Positions 27,186-38,525 of a stretch of DNA of 64,000 bases are shown here, one piece after another; position 1 is the first letter of the stretch, and each line of letters starts with the position of its first letter. Source of the stretch: UBA4732 sp963823075 (GTDB lineage Bacteria; Planctomycetota; Planctomycetia; Gemmatales; Gemmataceae); the NCBI GenBank assembly GCA_963823075.1, contig CAWGKE010000025.1, forward strand, positions 372,001 through 436,000, written 5' to 3'. Below the pieces are notes generated by a model. It was not told the origin of the DNA and ran no database searches. It was given only the letters and a program-made list of their open reading frames with translations. The translations under genes were made by a program, and so were the position numbers.

Positions 27186-28475
27186 ATGCGCAGAGTGGTG
27201 GTGACGGGGCTGGGCGTGATCGCCCCCAACGGCATCGGCAAGGAGGCGTTCTGGAAGGCGTGCGTCGATGGCCAAAGCGGCATCGGCCCCATCCGCTGTT
27301 TCGACGCCTCTGCGCACCCCATCCGCATCGCCGGCGAAGTCCACGACTTCAACGTCGCCGATTATATCCCCCATTCTCATCGGAAAAGTTTGAAAATCAT
27401 GGGCCGGGCCGCGCGTTTCGGGGCGGCCGCGGCCGGCATGGCCGTGCGCGACGCGGGGCTGGACCTGGCGCGGGAGGATCCCGAGCGCGTCGGCGTCGTC
27501 ATGGGGTCGGGGCTGATCCCGATCGACCTGCCGGAAGTGGCGACCGTGCTGGCGAAGGCGTGCGACGCCGACGGCAAGGTGCATCCCGATCGGCTGGGCC
27601 GGCAGGGGTCGCACGCGCTGTTCCCGCTGTGGCTGCTCAAGTATCTGCCGAACATGACGGCGGCGCACATCTCGCTGATCCACAACGCCCAGGGGCCGAA
27701 CAACACGGTGGTGACGGCGTGCGCGGCCGGGACGCAGGCGGTCGGCGAGGGCTTTCGTCTGATCGCCCGCGACGACGCCGATCTGGTGCTGGCCGGCGGC
27801 GCCGACAGCCGGCTCGATCCGCTGCTGCTGCTGGCGTATTCGGCGCTGGGGGCGATCAGCCCGGCCCATCGGCCGCCGGAAGAGGTGTCGCGGCCGTTCG
27901 ACGGCCAGCGCGACGGCTTCGTGCTGGGCGAAGGGGCCGGCGTCCTGCTGCTGGAGGAGTTGGAGCACGCGAAGCGGCGCGGGGCCGTGATTTACGCCGA
28001 GGTGGTGGGCCTGGGCAGCAGCTTCGACGCCTACGCCGTGACGAAGCCGGACCCGGAGGCGCGCGGCGCCGCGCGGGCCATCCGCTGGGCGCTGAACGAG
28101 GCCCACGTGGACGCCGGCGACGTGGATTACATCAACGCGCACGGCACCAGCACCCGGCTGAACGACCAGATGGAGACGACGGCGGTGAAGCGCGTGTTCG
28201 GCGAGGGAGCGCGGGCGTTGCCGCTGTCGTCGATCAAGTCGATGGTCGGCCACCTGATCGGGGCGGCCGGGGCGGTGGAGGCGGCGGCGCTGGCGCTGAC
28301 GCTGCACGCGGGCGTCCTGCCGCCGACCATCAACCACACCACGCCGGACCCCGAATGCGATCTCGACTACGTGCCGAACTGCGCCCGCGAGATGCGGGTG
28401 CGCACGGCCGTCTCGACGAGCTTCGGCTTCGGCGGCCAGAACGCGGCGCTGGTGATGCGCGGCTTTGCGGGGTGA
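27186..28475 (+). CDS. fabF: 3-oxoacyl-ACP synthase II
   Basis: 429 residues from ATG 27186 (GGAGAGGC upstream). Condensing enzyme of fatty-acid elongation. The active-site Cys is at about 178 in VVTACAAGTQ, His in NAHGTSTRLND and His in SIKSMVGHLIGAAGA; the C-terminal SFGFGGQNAALV is present. An insertion before the Cys (DRLGRQGSHALFPLWLLKYLP) is a known variant of this group. No acp gene is adjacent, so it could also serve a special lipid. Confidence 0.93.
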   Translation: MRRVVVTGLGVIAPNGIGKEAFWKACVDGQSGIGPIRCFDASAHPIRIAGEVHDFNVADYIPHSHRKSLKIMGRAARFGAAAAGMAVRDAGLDLAREDPERVGVVMGSGLIPIDLPEVATVLAKACDADGKVHPDRLGRQGSHALFPLWLLKYLPNMTAAHISLIHNAQGPNNTVVTACAAGTQAVGEGFRLIARDDADLVLAGGADSRLDPLLLLAYSALGAISPAHRPPEEVSRPFDGQRDGFVLGEGAGVLLLEELEHAKRRGAVIYAEVVGLGSSFDAYAVTKPDPEARGAARAIRWALNEAHVDAGDVDYINAHGTSTRLNDQMETTAVKRVFGEGARALPLSSIKSMVGHLIGAAGAVEAAALALTLHAGVLPPTINHTTPDPECDLDYVPNCAREMRVRTAVSTSFGFGGQNAALVMRGFAG

Positions 28476-28479
28476 ATGA

Positions 28480-28561
28480 TCACTCGCAAAGACGCAAAGC
28501 CGCGAGGAAGATAAGATATAGTATACAGATCCGTCTTATGATCTTTGCGGCTTTGCGAGAG
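28480..28561. repeat. Imperfect inverted repeat after fabF
   Basis: CACTCGCAAAGACGCAAAGC (from 28481) pairs imperfectly with ATCTTTGCGGCTTTGCGAGA (to 28560) around an AT-rich centre (GATATAGTATAC). It could be a rho-independent-like stop or a dispersed repeat. Confidence 0.65.
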
Positions 28562-28672
28562 ATTCCTTCCATTGCTTCCCCGCCTTTCTCCTGCCACAAT
28601 CAACTGCCAAACGTCCGCCGGGAACCCCCAAGCACTTCAGGGCGCGGCTTCGACGTTCGGAGGGATCGCCTC

Positions 28673-31600
28673 ATGGCCGCCGAATCGTCCAATCAGGATC
28701 ACGACCCCACATTGGTCGAGCGTCTGCTCGACCGGCAGCGCGCAGCTGGCAGCGCGGCGAGCGCGTGCTGGTGGAAGCGCTGGTCGAGGGCCATCCGAGC
28801 GTGGTCCAGGACCGCGAACGGCTGCTCGATCTGGTCTGGAACGAGGTGGACCTGCGCGCCGCCCGCGGCGAGACGCCCCGGCTGGACGAGTACCAAAAGC
28901 GATTCCCGGCCCTGAGCGAGGAACTCCGTAAGCAGTTCGAGGTGTTCGGGGCGCTGGACCTCGGCACGCCCGAGTCGCGGGACGGCCGACCGGACGCCAC
29001 ATTCGGACGGGCGCCCGCCTCGTCCGACGGCGAGCCGATCCCGCCGCCCACGGAGACCCCGCCGCCGGAGATCGAGGGCTACGAGGTCCTCGGCCGATTG
29101 GGGCAGGGCGGCATGGGCGTCGTCTACAAGGCCCGCCAGACGGCGGCCGACCGCATCGTCGCCCTCAAACTGATCCTGGGCGGCTTCGCCGACGAAGAGA
29201 CGCGGGCCCGCTTCCGCACCGAAGGCCATGCCGTGGCGCGCTTGCAGCACCCCAACGTCGTGCAGGTCTTCGAGGTCGGCGAGCATCGCGGTCTGCCGTT
29301 CTTCTCGCTGGAGTTCTGCGGCGGCGGCAGCCTGGAGGGGCGGCTCAAGGCGACGCCCCTGCCGCCGGCCGAGGCCGCCCATCTGGTGGAAATCCTGCGC
29401 GGGCCGTGCATCACGCCCACGAGCGCAGCATCGTCCACCGCGACCTCAAGCCGGGCAATGTGCTGCTGACGGAGGACGGGACGCCGAAGGTCGCCGATTT
29501 CGGATTGGCGAAGAAGATGGACGAGACCGGGGGGACGCAAACGGCGGTGGTGGGTTCGCCGCCGTACATGGCGCCGGAGCAGACGTCGGGCAAGGCGAAG
29601 GAGATCGGCCCGGCGACGGACGTGTACGCTCTGGGCGCGATTTTGTACGAGTGCCTGACGGGTCGGCCGCCGTTCAAGGCGGCGACGGCGTGGGACACGC
29701 TCAAGCAGGTGCTGAACGACGATCCCGTGCCGCCGCGTCGGTTGCAGTCGAAGACGCCGCCCGATCTGAATACAATCTGTCTGAAATGTCTGCAAAAGGA
29801 GCCGGGCAGGCGCTACGCCAGCGCCGCCGCCCTGGCCGAAGACCTACGGCGCTATGAGACGGGTCAGTCGATCGTGGGGAGGCCGGTCGGCCCGGTGGAG
29901 CGGGCGGCCAAGTGGGTGCGTCGGCGGCCCGCCGTGGCCGGGCTGCTGGCGGCGCTGCTGGCGGCGATCATCGCGGGGTCCGTCTTCGGCATGTGGCAGC
30001 TCGGCAACTATCTGAAAGAAAAAGACGACAACACGCGCTACGCCCTGCAACTCGCGGACGAGAGCCGAAAGGCGCGGGAGCAGGAGACCGCCAAACTGCA
30101 GGCCCAGCAGCAGGCGTCCTTGCAGCAAGAGGAAAAAATTCAGGCGCTGAGCGACAGGGCGGACGCGGAGGAACATGCCAAGACGGAGGCCGAAAAGCGG
30201 GCGACGGCGGAGGAACATGCCAAGACGGAGGCCGAAAAGCGGGCGACGGCGGAAGAACAAGCCAAAACGGAGGCCGAAAAGCGGGTGGACGTCGAGAAGC
30301 GCGCCAACCAGGAGCTGGCGCGCGACCTCTACTTCCGTCAGGTCGCCGCCGCCGAACGGGAATGGCTCGCCAACAACGTCGGCCAGGCCCGCGGTCTGCT
30401 CGCGGCCTGTCCCGTGGAGCTGCGCAACTGGGAATGGCATTACGTCAACCGCCTCTGCCACGCGGACCAGATCACGCTGCGGCTGCCCGGCCGCGGGATG
30501 CGCGTCGCCTTCGCCCCCAACGGGCGGCTCTCCGGGATCACCTCGGAATCCGGGTCGCGCGGGAAAGCGTCGGCCCGCTTCTGGGATTGGCAGGCCGATC
30601 CGCCCAAGGAGGTGCAAACCATCTCCCTGCCGGACGGCACGGCGGAGGTCGTCGCCAGTCCCGACGGCAAGCGCCTGGCGGTGCTGTCGTCCGGGAACGA
30701 CGTGGCCCTCTGGGATTGCGCTCGCGACAAGGCGGAGCGCACGTTTCACATGCCGAGGCCGCGAACCGCCGCCTTCAGCCGCGACGGCAAGTTGCTGGCC
30801 GTCGGCGGCGACACCATCCAGGGGCCTGACAAGAAGGAGCGGGCCGAGGTCCGCGTCTGGGACGTGTCCAGCGGAGAGGAAGTCTGCGCGCTGCCCGATC
30901 ATTCGTTCAGCATCGACGCCCTGGCCTTCAGTCCCGACGGCCTCCGGCTGGCCACGGGAGGCGGCGACCTGAGCAAAGGGGAAGTAAAGGTCTGGGAACT
31001 GGACGGGAAAAAGGAACTGGCGACGTTCGAGGGCCACCTCAGCGAAGTCTTCTGCGTGGCCTTCAGCCCCGACGGCAAGCGCATCGCCTCCGGCGGCTAT
31101 GACCGCACCGTCCAGATCTGGGACGCGGAGACCGGCCAGGAACAGCTGACCCTCGGCGGCCACATCAACGCGGTCCTGAGCGTGGCCTTCAGCCCCGACG
31201 GCACGCGCATCGTCTCGGGGAGCTGGGACCAGTCGGTGAAGGTCTGGAACGCGAAGACCGGCGTCGAGGAGTACACGCTTCGGGGCCACGCCAAGGAGGT
31301 CGGCGGCGTGGCCTTCAGCCCCGACGGGCTGTACATCGCCTCGGCCAGCTGGGACGGCACGGTCAAGCTCTGGGACGCGGCGCGCAGCAATCCGACGGTC
31401 ACCATGCGCGCGACCGACAGCATCATCATCTCCAGCCTGGCCTATCATCCCCGCCAGGCGCGCCTGGCCGCGGCGGCACGCATGGGCGACGACACGGTGA
31501 TGCTCTGGAACACCGTCATGGGCGCCCCGTTCGGGAGCGTGCCCGGCCGGGAGTGCGTCGCTTTCAGCCCCGACGGCGAGTTGCTCGCCGTGGCGGTCGA

Positions 31601-32978
31601 GGACAAGGACGACCATTTCGTGCAAGTCTGGAAGGTGGAAGACCACAAAGAGCTTTGCACCTTGCGCGGGCACGACGGCGAGGTCAAGGCCGTCGCCTTC
31701 AGCCCGGACGGCAAGCAGGTGGTCACGGGCGGGCAGGACGGCACGGTGAGGATCTGGGACGCGCGGACGGGCGCCGCGGCGGCGACCTTGTCCGGCCACA
31801 CTAGCGCCGTCACGAGCGTGGCCTTTTGCCCCGACGGCCGGCGCGTCGTTTCGGGGAGCTTCGACAAGACCGTGCGCATCTGGGACGCGACCGGCCGCGG
31901 CGAGCCGCGCGTCCTCGAACATCCCTTCGCGGTTCGCAGCGTGGCCGTCGATCGGGACGGCGGCCGCATCGCCGTCGCCGTCGGCGACTACGAAGTCCCC
32001 GGCGAGGTCTGGGTCTGGGACGCGGCGAGCGGCAAGAAGCTGCTGGCGCTGCGCGGACACACCGATCAGGTGAACGCCGTGGCTTTCAGCCCGGACGGGA
32101 CGCGCATCGCCTCGGCCAGCCACGACAAGAGCGTCAAGCTCTGGGACGTGGCCAGCGGACAGGAGGCCTTTACGCTCCGTCCGTTCGCCAGCCCCGTCCT
32201 GACCGTGGCGTTCAGCGCCGACGGCTGGCGCGTGGCGACGGGGACCTGGGACGGCGAGGTCAAGGAATGGGACGCCTCGCCGCAGGAAAGCGCCGCCGGC
32301 TCGGCCGACCCGGCGCGCCAGGCGTTCATCGCCTGGTTCAAGGCCGCCAACAAGGAAGGCCCGCATTCCCGGTTCGTCCGGGACATGAGTGGGCTGGTCG
32401 ATGAAGAACTCGACCAGGGGAACAACGTTTCCCTCCTCTTCGGCTCCGACAACCTCAAGTCCGGAAAGACGACCGAGGCGTACCTCTTCGCCGGCCGGTT
32501 CTTCACCTTTGAGCTGTCCGAGAAACAGGCCAAGCAGTTGGACATCGAGCCGCGGAGCGTCCGGGAAAACACGGCCAAGCGGCAGGACCGAACCGAAACG
32601 CCCCTGCTGGCCGAGTTGAGCGAGGCGGAGATCGACGACGCGAACCGCCTCGACGGCGGCGAGAAGATCACCGGCCGGGTGAACTGCCGGACCCTGGCGC
32701 CGGCGAAGGGCCGGCTCGCCGTGCGGCTGAGCTACCGAGGCCCCGGCGGGCACGTGTCCAGTTTCTACTACCTGAAGCGGGGGCTGCCCGACGACGGGGG
32801 GGCGATCGACTTTTCCTTCTCTCCGATCAACGGCGACGGGGAAAAAGCCTATACCGGCCCGCTGGTGGTGTTCCTCGACCTGTGTACGGTGATCGACCGG
32901 AAAGACCAGCTGCCGGAGGTCGTCCTTCACAGCAACACGGTCGGCTTGCTCGTTCAGGTCACGGCCAAGGAAAAGTAG
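28673..32978 (+). CDS. Ser/Thr kinase-WD40 fusion, two frameshifts
   Basis: ATG 28673 (GGAGGGATCG upstream). N-terminal 110 residues and kinase domain are close to the next gene. Compared with that gene one base is missing near 28745 and one near 29400. Kinase: LGQGGMGVVYKAR, HRDLKPGN, DFGLAKK, APEQTSGK. One transmembrane helix (VAGLLAALLAAIIAGSVFGM), a coiled coil with a three-times repeated 14-residue unit, then about 14 WD-type blades, enough for two seven-bladed propellers. The last 190 residues are an unrecognised beta-rich domain. About 1435 residues if repaired. Kinase is cytoplasmic, propellers likely outside. Confidence 0.85.
30165..30290 (+). repeat. Three tandem 42-bp units in a coiled-coil coding region
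   Basis: Units start at 30165, 30207 and 30249. The first two are identical or nearly so and the third differs at a few sites. Each encodes AEEHAKTEAEKRAT-like 14-mers (four heptad-like turns), giving length variation to the linker between membrane helix and propellers. Confidence 0.9.
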
Positions 32979-33066
32979 CGGTACACTTTGCCCTTGCGAC
33001 ATCGGGAACCATTGCGGACCCCAAATCACCGCATTGCACCGCTTCTTGCTGGGGAGGGATCATTTC

Positions 33067-34690
33067 ATGGCCGCCGAATCGTCCAATCAGGATCACGACC
33101 CCACGTTGGTGGAACGCCTGCTCGACCGGCAACGCGCCAGCTGGCAGCGCGGCGAGCGCGTGCTGGTGGAGGCGCTGGTCGAGGGCCATCCGAGCGTGGC
33201 CCAGGACCGCGAACGGCTGCTCGATCTGGTCTGGAACGAGGTGGACCTGCGCGCCGCCCGCGGCGAGACGCCCCGGCTGGACGAGTACCAGAAACGCTTC
33301 CCGGACCTGAGCGAGCAGCTCCGCAAGCAGTTCGAGGTGTTTGCGGCGCTGCAAGCGGACGAGTCCGGCTTGTCCGCCGGGCCGCCGGTGCCGCCGCCGA
33401 CGGAGGCCCCGCCGCTCGAAATCGAGGGCTATCAGATCCTCGGCGAACTGGGCAAGGGCGGCATGGGGGTCGTCTACAAGGCCCGGCAGACGAAGCCCGT
33501 TCGCGTCGTCGCCCTCAAGATGATCCTGGCCGGCTTCCCCGACGAGGAGGCGCGGAAGCGTTTCCGCACCGAGGCCGACGCCGTCGCCGCCTTGCAGCAC
33601 CCCAACGTCGTGCAAGTCTTCGAGGTCGGCGAGCATCGCGGCCAGCCCTTCTTCTCGCTGGAATTCTGCGCCGGCGGCAGCCTGGAGGGCCGGCTCAAGG
33701 CGTCGCCCCTGCCGCCGGCCGAGGCCGCCCGTCTGATGGAGACGCTGGCGCGGGCCGTGCATCACGCCCATGAACGCAGCATCGTCCACCGCGACCTCAA
33801 GCCGGGCAACGTGCTGCTGACGGCGGATGGCACGCCCAAGGTGGCGGATTTCGGGTTGGCCAAGAAGATGGACGAGGTCGGAGGGACGCAGACGGCGGTG
33901 GTGGGTTCGCCGCCGTACATGGCGCCGGAGCAGACTTCGGGCAAGTCGAAGGAGATCGGGCCGGCCACGGACGTGTATGCTCTGGGGGCGATCCTGTACG
34001 AGTGCCTGACAGGCCGGCCGCCGTTCAAGGCGGCGACGGTGCTGGAGACGCTGGAACAAGTGCTGTACGACGACCCCGTGCCGCCGCGTCGGTTGCAGTC
34101 GAAGACGCCGCGCGATCTGGAAACGATCTGTCTGAAATGTCTGCGGAAAGACGCGAAGCAGCGGTATGCAAGCGCGGAGACGTTGGCAGAAGATTTGCGC
34201 CGTTATCAGGAGCATAGGCCGATCGTGGGCCGGCCGGTGGGCAGGGTTGAACGGACGTGGAGCTGGTGCCGCCGCAACCCGAAGGATGCGGCGCTGGTCG
34301 CCGCCGGGCTGCTGGCGGTCGCGTTGGGAGTCTTCGCCTCCCTCTGGATCGCCGGTCGCCAGGCCACGGCGACAATCGACGCGGAGCGTGACCTGGCCAA
34401 TGCGGAATCGCATTGGGAACGGGCGAAGAGCGCCCCCGTCGGCGATCTAACCCCCTGGGTGGCAGCGGTCGGCGCCGTCGCCCGGGCCAAGGAGGTGATC
34501 GATCATAGCGCGGTGGATGAGGCGACGCGCCGGCGCGTCGAGCAGACGCTGGCCGCCATTACCGCGGCGAAGCAAGAAGCCGAAACCAAAGCCTCAACCG
34601 CCGCAAAGGACGAGCGGATGAAGGCCGAACTGGATAAGCTGGCGTTCAGCCAACTTCGGCTCAGCACAAAGGAGGGGAAGAGCCTATATG
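33067..34690 (+). pseudogene. Kinase-TPR gene, 5' part, interrupted by IS66
   Basis: ATG 33067 (GGGGAGGGATC upstream). N-terminal region and kinase are paralogous to 28673-32978 but unbroken: LGKGGMGVVYKAR, VALKMIL, HRDLKPGN, DFGLAKK, SPPYMAPEQ. A transmembrane helix (AALVAAGLLAVALGVFASLW) and a helical segment follow. The reading is cut after SLY by the IS66 element at 34691. Beyond it the frame runs into IS sequence and stops at 34795. Joined to 36165-37660 through the target repeat it gives an uninterrupted 1039-residue kinase-TPR protein. Confidence 0.9.
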
Positions 34691-36156
34691 GTAACCGTCC
34701 AGCGGAATTCGCAAAGCAGCGCAGCTGCGCCGAGAGCCGACTGCTAAAATCGTGGCATGGACGCTTCCGTGTGCCCGGGATGCTGCGAACGCGATAGGCG
34801 CATCGCCGAGTTGGAACGCCGCGTCGCCGAGTTGGAAGCCCGACTCGGCACCAACAGTTCCAACTCCTCGCTGCCGCCGTCCGCCAATCCCCCCGGCGCA
34901 CCCAAGCCGGTCCAGAAAAAGAAGTCCAAACGTCCAGCCGGCGGACAACTGGGCCATCCCCCGCAGCTGCGGCGGTTGCTTCCCGCCGAGCGGGTCAACC
35001 GTTTCAAGCACTTGGTCCCCAAGCGGTGTGAGCGCTGTGCCGCGGCCCTGCCCGCCCAGCCCTCGCCGGGCGATCCCGAGCCCACCCGCTTCCAAACCAT
35101 CGAACTGCCCCCGGTCATAGCCGAGGTCACCGAGTACCAGGGCCACGCCCGCACCTGCCCCTGCTGCGGCCACCGGACGCATGCGGTCATCCCGGCGGCG
35201 GTTCGCGCCCACAGTGTCGGGCCGCGGCTGACCGGCACGCTGTCCTACTTCTCCGGCTGTCACGGCCTGAGCAAGCGCGGCGTCGAGGAGATCGCCGACG
35301 CGGTCTTCGACGCCCCGATCGCCTTGGGCACGGTCTGCAACCTCGAGCAAGAAGTCGGCGCCGCCCTGGAGACGGCCCACCAGGAGGCGGTGGCGGCGGT
35401 GCGCCAGGCGGCGGTCAAGAACGCCGACGAGACCAGTTGGAAACTCGCGGGGGCGTTGTGCTGGCTGTGGGCGGCGGCCACCACCCAGGTGGTGGCCTTC
35501 GTGATCCACGCCCGCCGAAGCGCGGCGGGCCTGACGGCGATCCTGGGCCTGGAGATCCTGGGGATCCTGTGCAGCGACCGCTGGGGCCCGTACAACCGGG
35601 TGCCGCCCCAGCGGCGGCAGATCTGCTGGGCGCACCTGAAACGGGATTTCCAGAAGATCATCGACCGGGGCGGCCCCGAAGAGTGGGTCGGACGGGAGGG
35701 GCGGCGACTGGTCAGGAAGGTCTTCGCCGCGTGGCACGGGTTCCGGGACGGACAGGTCACGCGGGCACAACTGGAAGCGCGGCTGGCCCCGGTGATGCGA
35801 CGGATGAACCGGGTGCTGCTGGAAGGCGCGATCCTCGGCGCCGACCCAACGGTGGTGCGGTTCTGCGAGAACGTGCTGGCGTTGGAGCCTGCGCTGTGGA
35901 CGTTCGTGACGACGGAGGGAGTGGAGCCGACGAACAACCACGTGGAACGACTGCTGCGTCGGGCGGTGCTGTGGCGCAGGCGGAGTTTCGGCTGCTGGAG
36001 TGGGAACGGCTGTCGCTTCGTCGAGCGGATTCTGACCGTGGTGCAAACCCGGCGGTTGCAGGCGAAGAATGTCCTGGATTACCTGCATGAGGCTGTCCTC
36101 GCCCATCGCACCGGCCAACCCTGCCCCTCACTGCTCTCGTAGCGTTGAACGATTAC
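34691..36156 (+). mobile_element. IS66-family insertion sequence with 8-bp target duplication
   Basis: Ends are GTAACCGTCCAGCG and, reversed, GTAATCGTTCAACG (11 of 14). The exact direct repeat CCTATATG lies at 34683-34690 and 36157-36164. Length 1466 bp with a single transposase gene and no tnpA/tnpB accessory genes, as in the ISBst12-like subgroup. It splits the kinase-TPR gene. Confidence 0.94.
34757..36142 (+). CDS. IS66-family transposase
   Basis: 461 residues from ATG 34757. N-terminal leucine-zipper-like helix (RIAELERRVAELEARLGTN), NSSLPPS motif, Cys-rich zinc motif CPCCGHRTHA, and the DDE core: VKNADETSWKL, ILCSDRWGPYN, and PTNNHVERLLRRAVLWRRRSFG with the catalytic Glu. Intact. Confidence 0.96.
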   Translation: MDASVCPGCCERDRRIAELERRVAELEARLGTNSSNSSLPPSANPPGAPKPVQKKKSKRPAGGQLGHPPQLRRLLPAERVNRFKHLVPKRCERCAAALPAQPSPGDPEPTRFQTIELPPVIAEVTEYQGHARTCPCCGHRTHAVIPAAVRAHSVGPRLTGTLSYFSGCHGLSKRGVEEIADAVFDAPIALGTVCNLEQEVGAALETAHQEAVAAVRQAAVKNADETSWKLAGALCWLWAAATTQVVAFVIHARRSAAGLTAILGLEILGILCSDRWGPYNRVPPQRRQICWAHLKRDFQKIIDRGGPEEWVGREGRRLVRKVFAAWHGFRDGQVTRAQLEARLAPVMRRMNRVLLEGAILGADPTVVRFCENVLALEPALWTFVTTEGVEPTNNHVERLLRRAVLWRRRSFGCWSGNGCRFVERILTVVQTRRLQAKNVLDYLHEAVLAHRTGQPCPSLLS

Positions 36157-36164
36157 CCTATATG

Positions 36165-37660
36165 TTCCTGCCAACGCCAACGACTATGAAGAAGTATTTC
36201 GCACCTGTTACGACATCGACTTGAGCCGGATGGAAGATGCGGAGAACCGGATTCGGGCCTCGGCCATCAGACCCCGGCTTGTCGCGGGGCTGGACGCATG
36301 GATTCCCTTGCGGTCGGATGTGAGTGCGCGCCGCGAACTTGCCGACCTGGCCGACCGTCTTTCCGAGCCGGACGAGTTCCGCCGCGAACTGCGGGACGCT
36401 CTGGTCAAACAGGATCGCGCCCGAATGCGCGACCTGGCGAAGCGCAATCTCTCGGCGTTCCCGCCCACGGTGCTTTCCGATTTGGGACTGGCGCTCGCCA
36501 ACAGCGAAGCTTATGAGGAAGCAGTGATGCTGTTGAAACCGGCGCAGCAGCGTTACCCGAACGATTTCGGGATCAATTTCGAGCTGGCCAATTGCCTCAT
36601 GCGTTGCCCCGGCGAACTTGGCTTGGGGCGTTCCGATGAGGCGATTCCGTTCTATCGGGTGGCGGTGGCGCTTCGGTCGGAGAACCAGACGGCTCACGTC
36701 GGCCTCGCCGTTGCTCTCCAAGAGCAAGGCAGGTCGAACGAGGCGGCCGCCGAGTGGCGTACGGTCATCCAACTTGACCCCACGGACGCCTTCACGTGCG
36801 CCTGGGCGCATTACTACCGTGGCGATGCACTCCGATCTCAAGGGAAGTTGGAGGAGGCGGCCGCCGACTACCGCGCCGCCATGCGGCAGGATCCCAAGAT
36901 CCACGCCCACGATGTCTGTGGCGATGCACTCCGATCTCAAGGGAAGTTGGAGGAGGCGGCCGCCGACTACCGCGCCGCCATTCAACTGGACCCCAAGGAC
37001 AACGTGGCCCGCCAGAACCTGTGCGTCGCCCTTGCTGAAAACGGCGATTTTGCAGGGGCCCTGTCCGAGTACAAAAACTGGCAGGACCTGTTGCCGTCAA
37101 CGCACCCGTCGGTCACGTTGGCAAGCGGCGTAAACGCCTGCGGTGTGGAGAAGTTAATGGAGTTGCAGAGCAAGCTGAGGGCCGTACTGACGGGAGAAGC
37201 CAAGGCGAGCGACGCCTGGGAGGGATGCACACTTGCCTGGATTTGTCAGATGAAGAAGGCGTACGCCGCTTCCGCACAACTATACGCGGACAGCTTTGCG
37301 GCAGTGCCAGGCCTGGCGGAAACCAACCGCTACGACGCCGCCCGCGCAGCGGCTTTGGCGGGTTGCGGCCAGGGCAAGGACGCAGGCGGGTTGACCGAAT
37401 GCCAACGCGCCCGCTGGCGAAAACAGGCGCTCGACTGGCTGCGAGCCGATCTCGATGCGTTGGTCACACAGGATCTGGGCATCGGATCGCAAAACCGCCA
37501 AGCCGCGGCCCGGCAGCTCCGCATCTGGCTGTGTCACGTCGATTTTGCGGGCGTCCGCGACGAGACGGAACTGATGAAGCTGCCGCAGGATGAACAGGCG
37601 GCCTGGCGCAAGTTCTGGGCCGACGTGGCGGCTCTGATAGAGCGCGCCGAGAAACGATAG
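36165..37660 (+). pseudogene. Kinase-TPR gene, 3' part, after IS66
   Basis: Continues the kinase-TPR frame exactly after the second CCTATATG: the joint reads SLY-VPANANDYEEVFRTCYDID. Contains repeated TPR-like helices (ALANSEAYEEAVMLLKPAQQ; VALQEQGRSNEAAAEWRTVI; two copies of GDALRSQGKLEEAAADYRAA). This form of TPR tail is common on planctomycete kinases. It could be translated alone from TTG 36221 or ATG 36230, but no good ribosome site was seen. Confidence 0.85.
36819..36980 (+). repeat. Tandem TPR units, 99-bp period with 63 identical bases
   Basis: 36819-36881 and 36918-36980 are identical. The 33-residue period is one TPR. Perfect identity over 63 bases including third positions points to a recent duplication or gene conversion. 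Confidence 0.9.
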
Positions 37661-37831
37661 CCGGCCGTCCGCCCCTCCCTCCGTCCCTTTCGTCATTTTT
37701 CGCATTTCTTGTCCGTCCCGCTTCCGCCTTGCGATGGTTGGGTTGAGCAGCCGCGAGCGGCCGCCCTCAAGCCGAGCCAAGGTGGTTCGGCAGGCGATCG
37801 ACGCGGCCCACCCCAAAAGGAGATTCGTACC

Positions 37832-38425
37832 ATGTCGGCAATCCACCTGCGCAAGTCGGTCCTGGCCCTGGCGGTCGCGGCCCTGATGGGCCTCTCGGGT
37901 TCGGCGATGGCGGACGGCTTCCGTCCCACCCCGCCCCCGGTCAAGATCGGCCTGCCCAAGACCCCCGTCGCCCCGCCCCGCGTCAACCCCGTCCAGGACA
38001 AGCAGGCCTTCCTGACCGCGGTCGGCCAGGACTTCCCGCGCCTGGGACAAAACTTCGACATCGTCGGCCCGGCCACGGACAAGGTCAACGGCTTCGGCGA
38101 CGCCCTCGGTCTGAAGAGCTGGGTCAACCCGGAGGCGGGGACGGCGGACGACCCGCTGGCCGGCATGGACCGCCTCTTCGAGCAGTACCGCTATCAGCGC
38201 ATCGCCGACCTCGACCTGTCCGTGCAGCCCGGCGTCGAGAAGGTGGTGCTGTACGTGACGGTGAACCCGGATGGGACGGTGAAGGATATCACGGCGGCGG
38301 CGCACCAGGAGTCCGACGGCTCGTGGACGGCGAAGATCGGCGGCATGGTCAAGATCCGGATCGCCGATCCGTCGCAGTTGCAGGGGATGACCTACGGCCT
38401 CCCGTTCGTGGTCTACACCCGCTGA
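37832..38425 (+). CDS. Secreted DUF7689-like paralogue lacking the Cys motif
   Basis: 197 residues from ATG 37832 (AAAAGGAGAT upstream). Signal peptide MSAIHLRKSVLALAVAALMGLSGSAMA. It shares with 38720-39301 the blocks QDFPRLG, a Gly-Trp block, LAGMDRLFEQYRYQR, PGVEKVVLYVTVNPDGTV and TAAAHQESDG. Where the neighbour has YNCIAWSLGETDHWVNP this one has VNGFGDALGLKSWVNP, so Cys is lost. Likely duplicated and diverged. Function unknown. Confidence 0.75.
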   Translation: MSAIHLRKSVLALAVAALMGLSGSAMADGFRPTPPPVKIGLPKTPVAPPRVNPVQDKQAFLTAVGQDFPRLGQNFDIVGPATDKVNGFGDALGLKSWVNPEAGTADDPLAGMDRLFEQYRYQRIADLDLSVQPGVEKVVLYVTVNPDGTVKDITAAAHQESDGSWTAKIGGMVKIRIADPSQLQGMTYGLPFVVYTR

Positions 38426-38525
38426 ACGCTCATCGCTCGGGACCGGGGGCGGCCGATCCGCCCCCGGTTTCCTTTTGCGCGCCCCACCCTTCCAACCAAA
38501 TCCACCCAAACCACAGTTACGTCTG

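Noticed and set aside
30165..30290. Regular repeats as a CRISPR array
   Set aside because: The units are contiguous, have no spacers and encode a coiled coil in frame. No CRISPR array was found elsewhere.
36221..37660. TPR segment as an independent gene
   Set aside because: It continues the kinase gene exactly across the IS66 target duplication and lacks its own convincing ribosome site.
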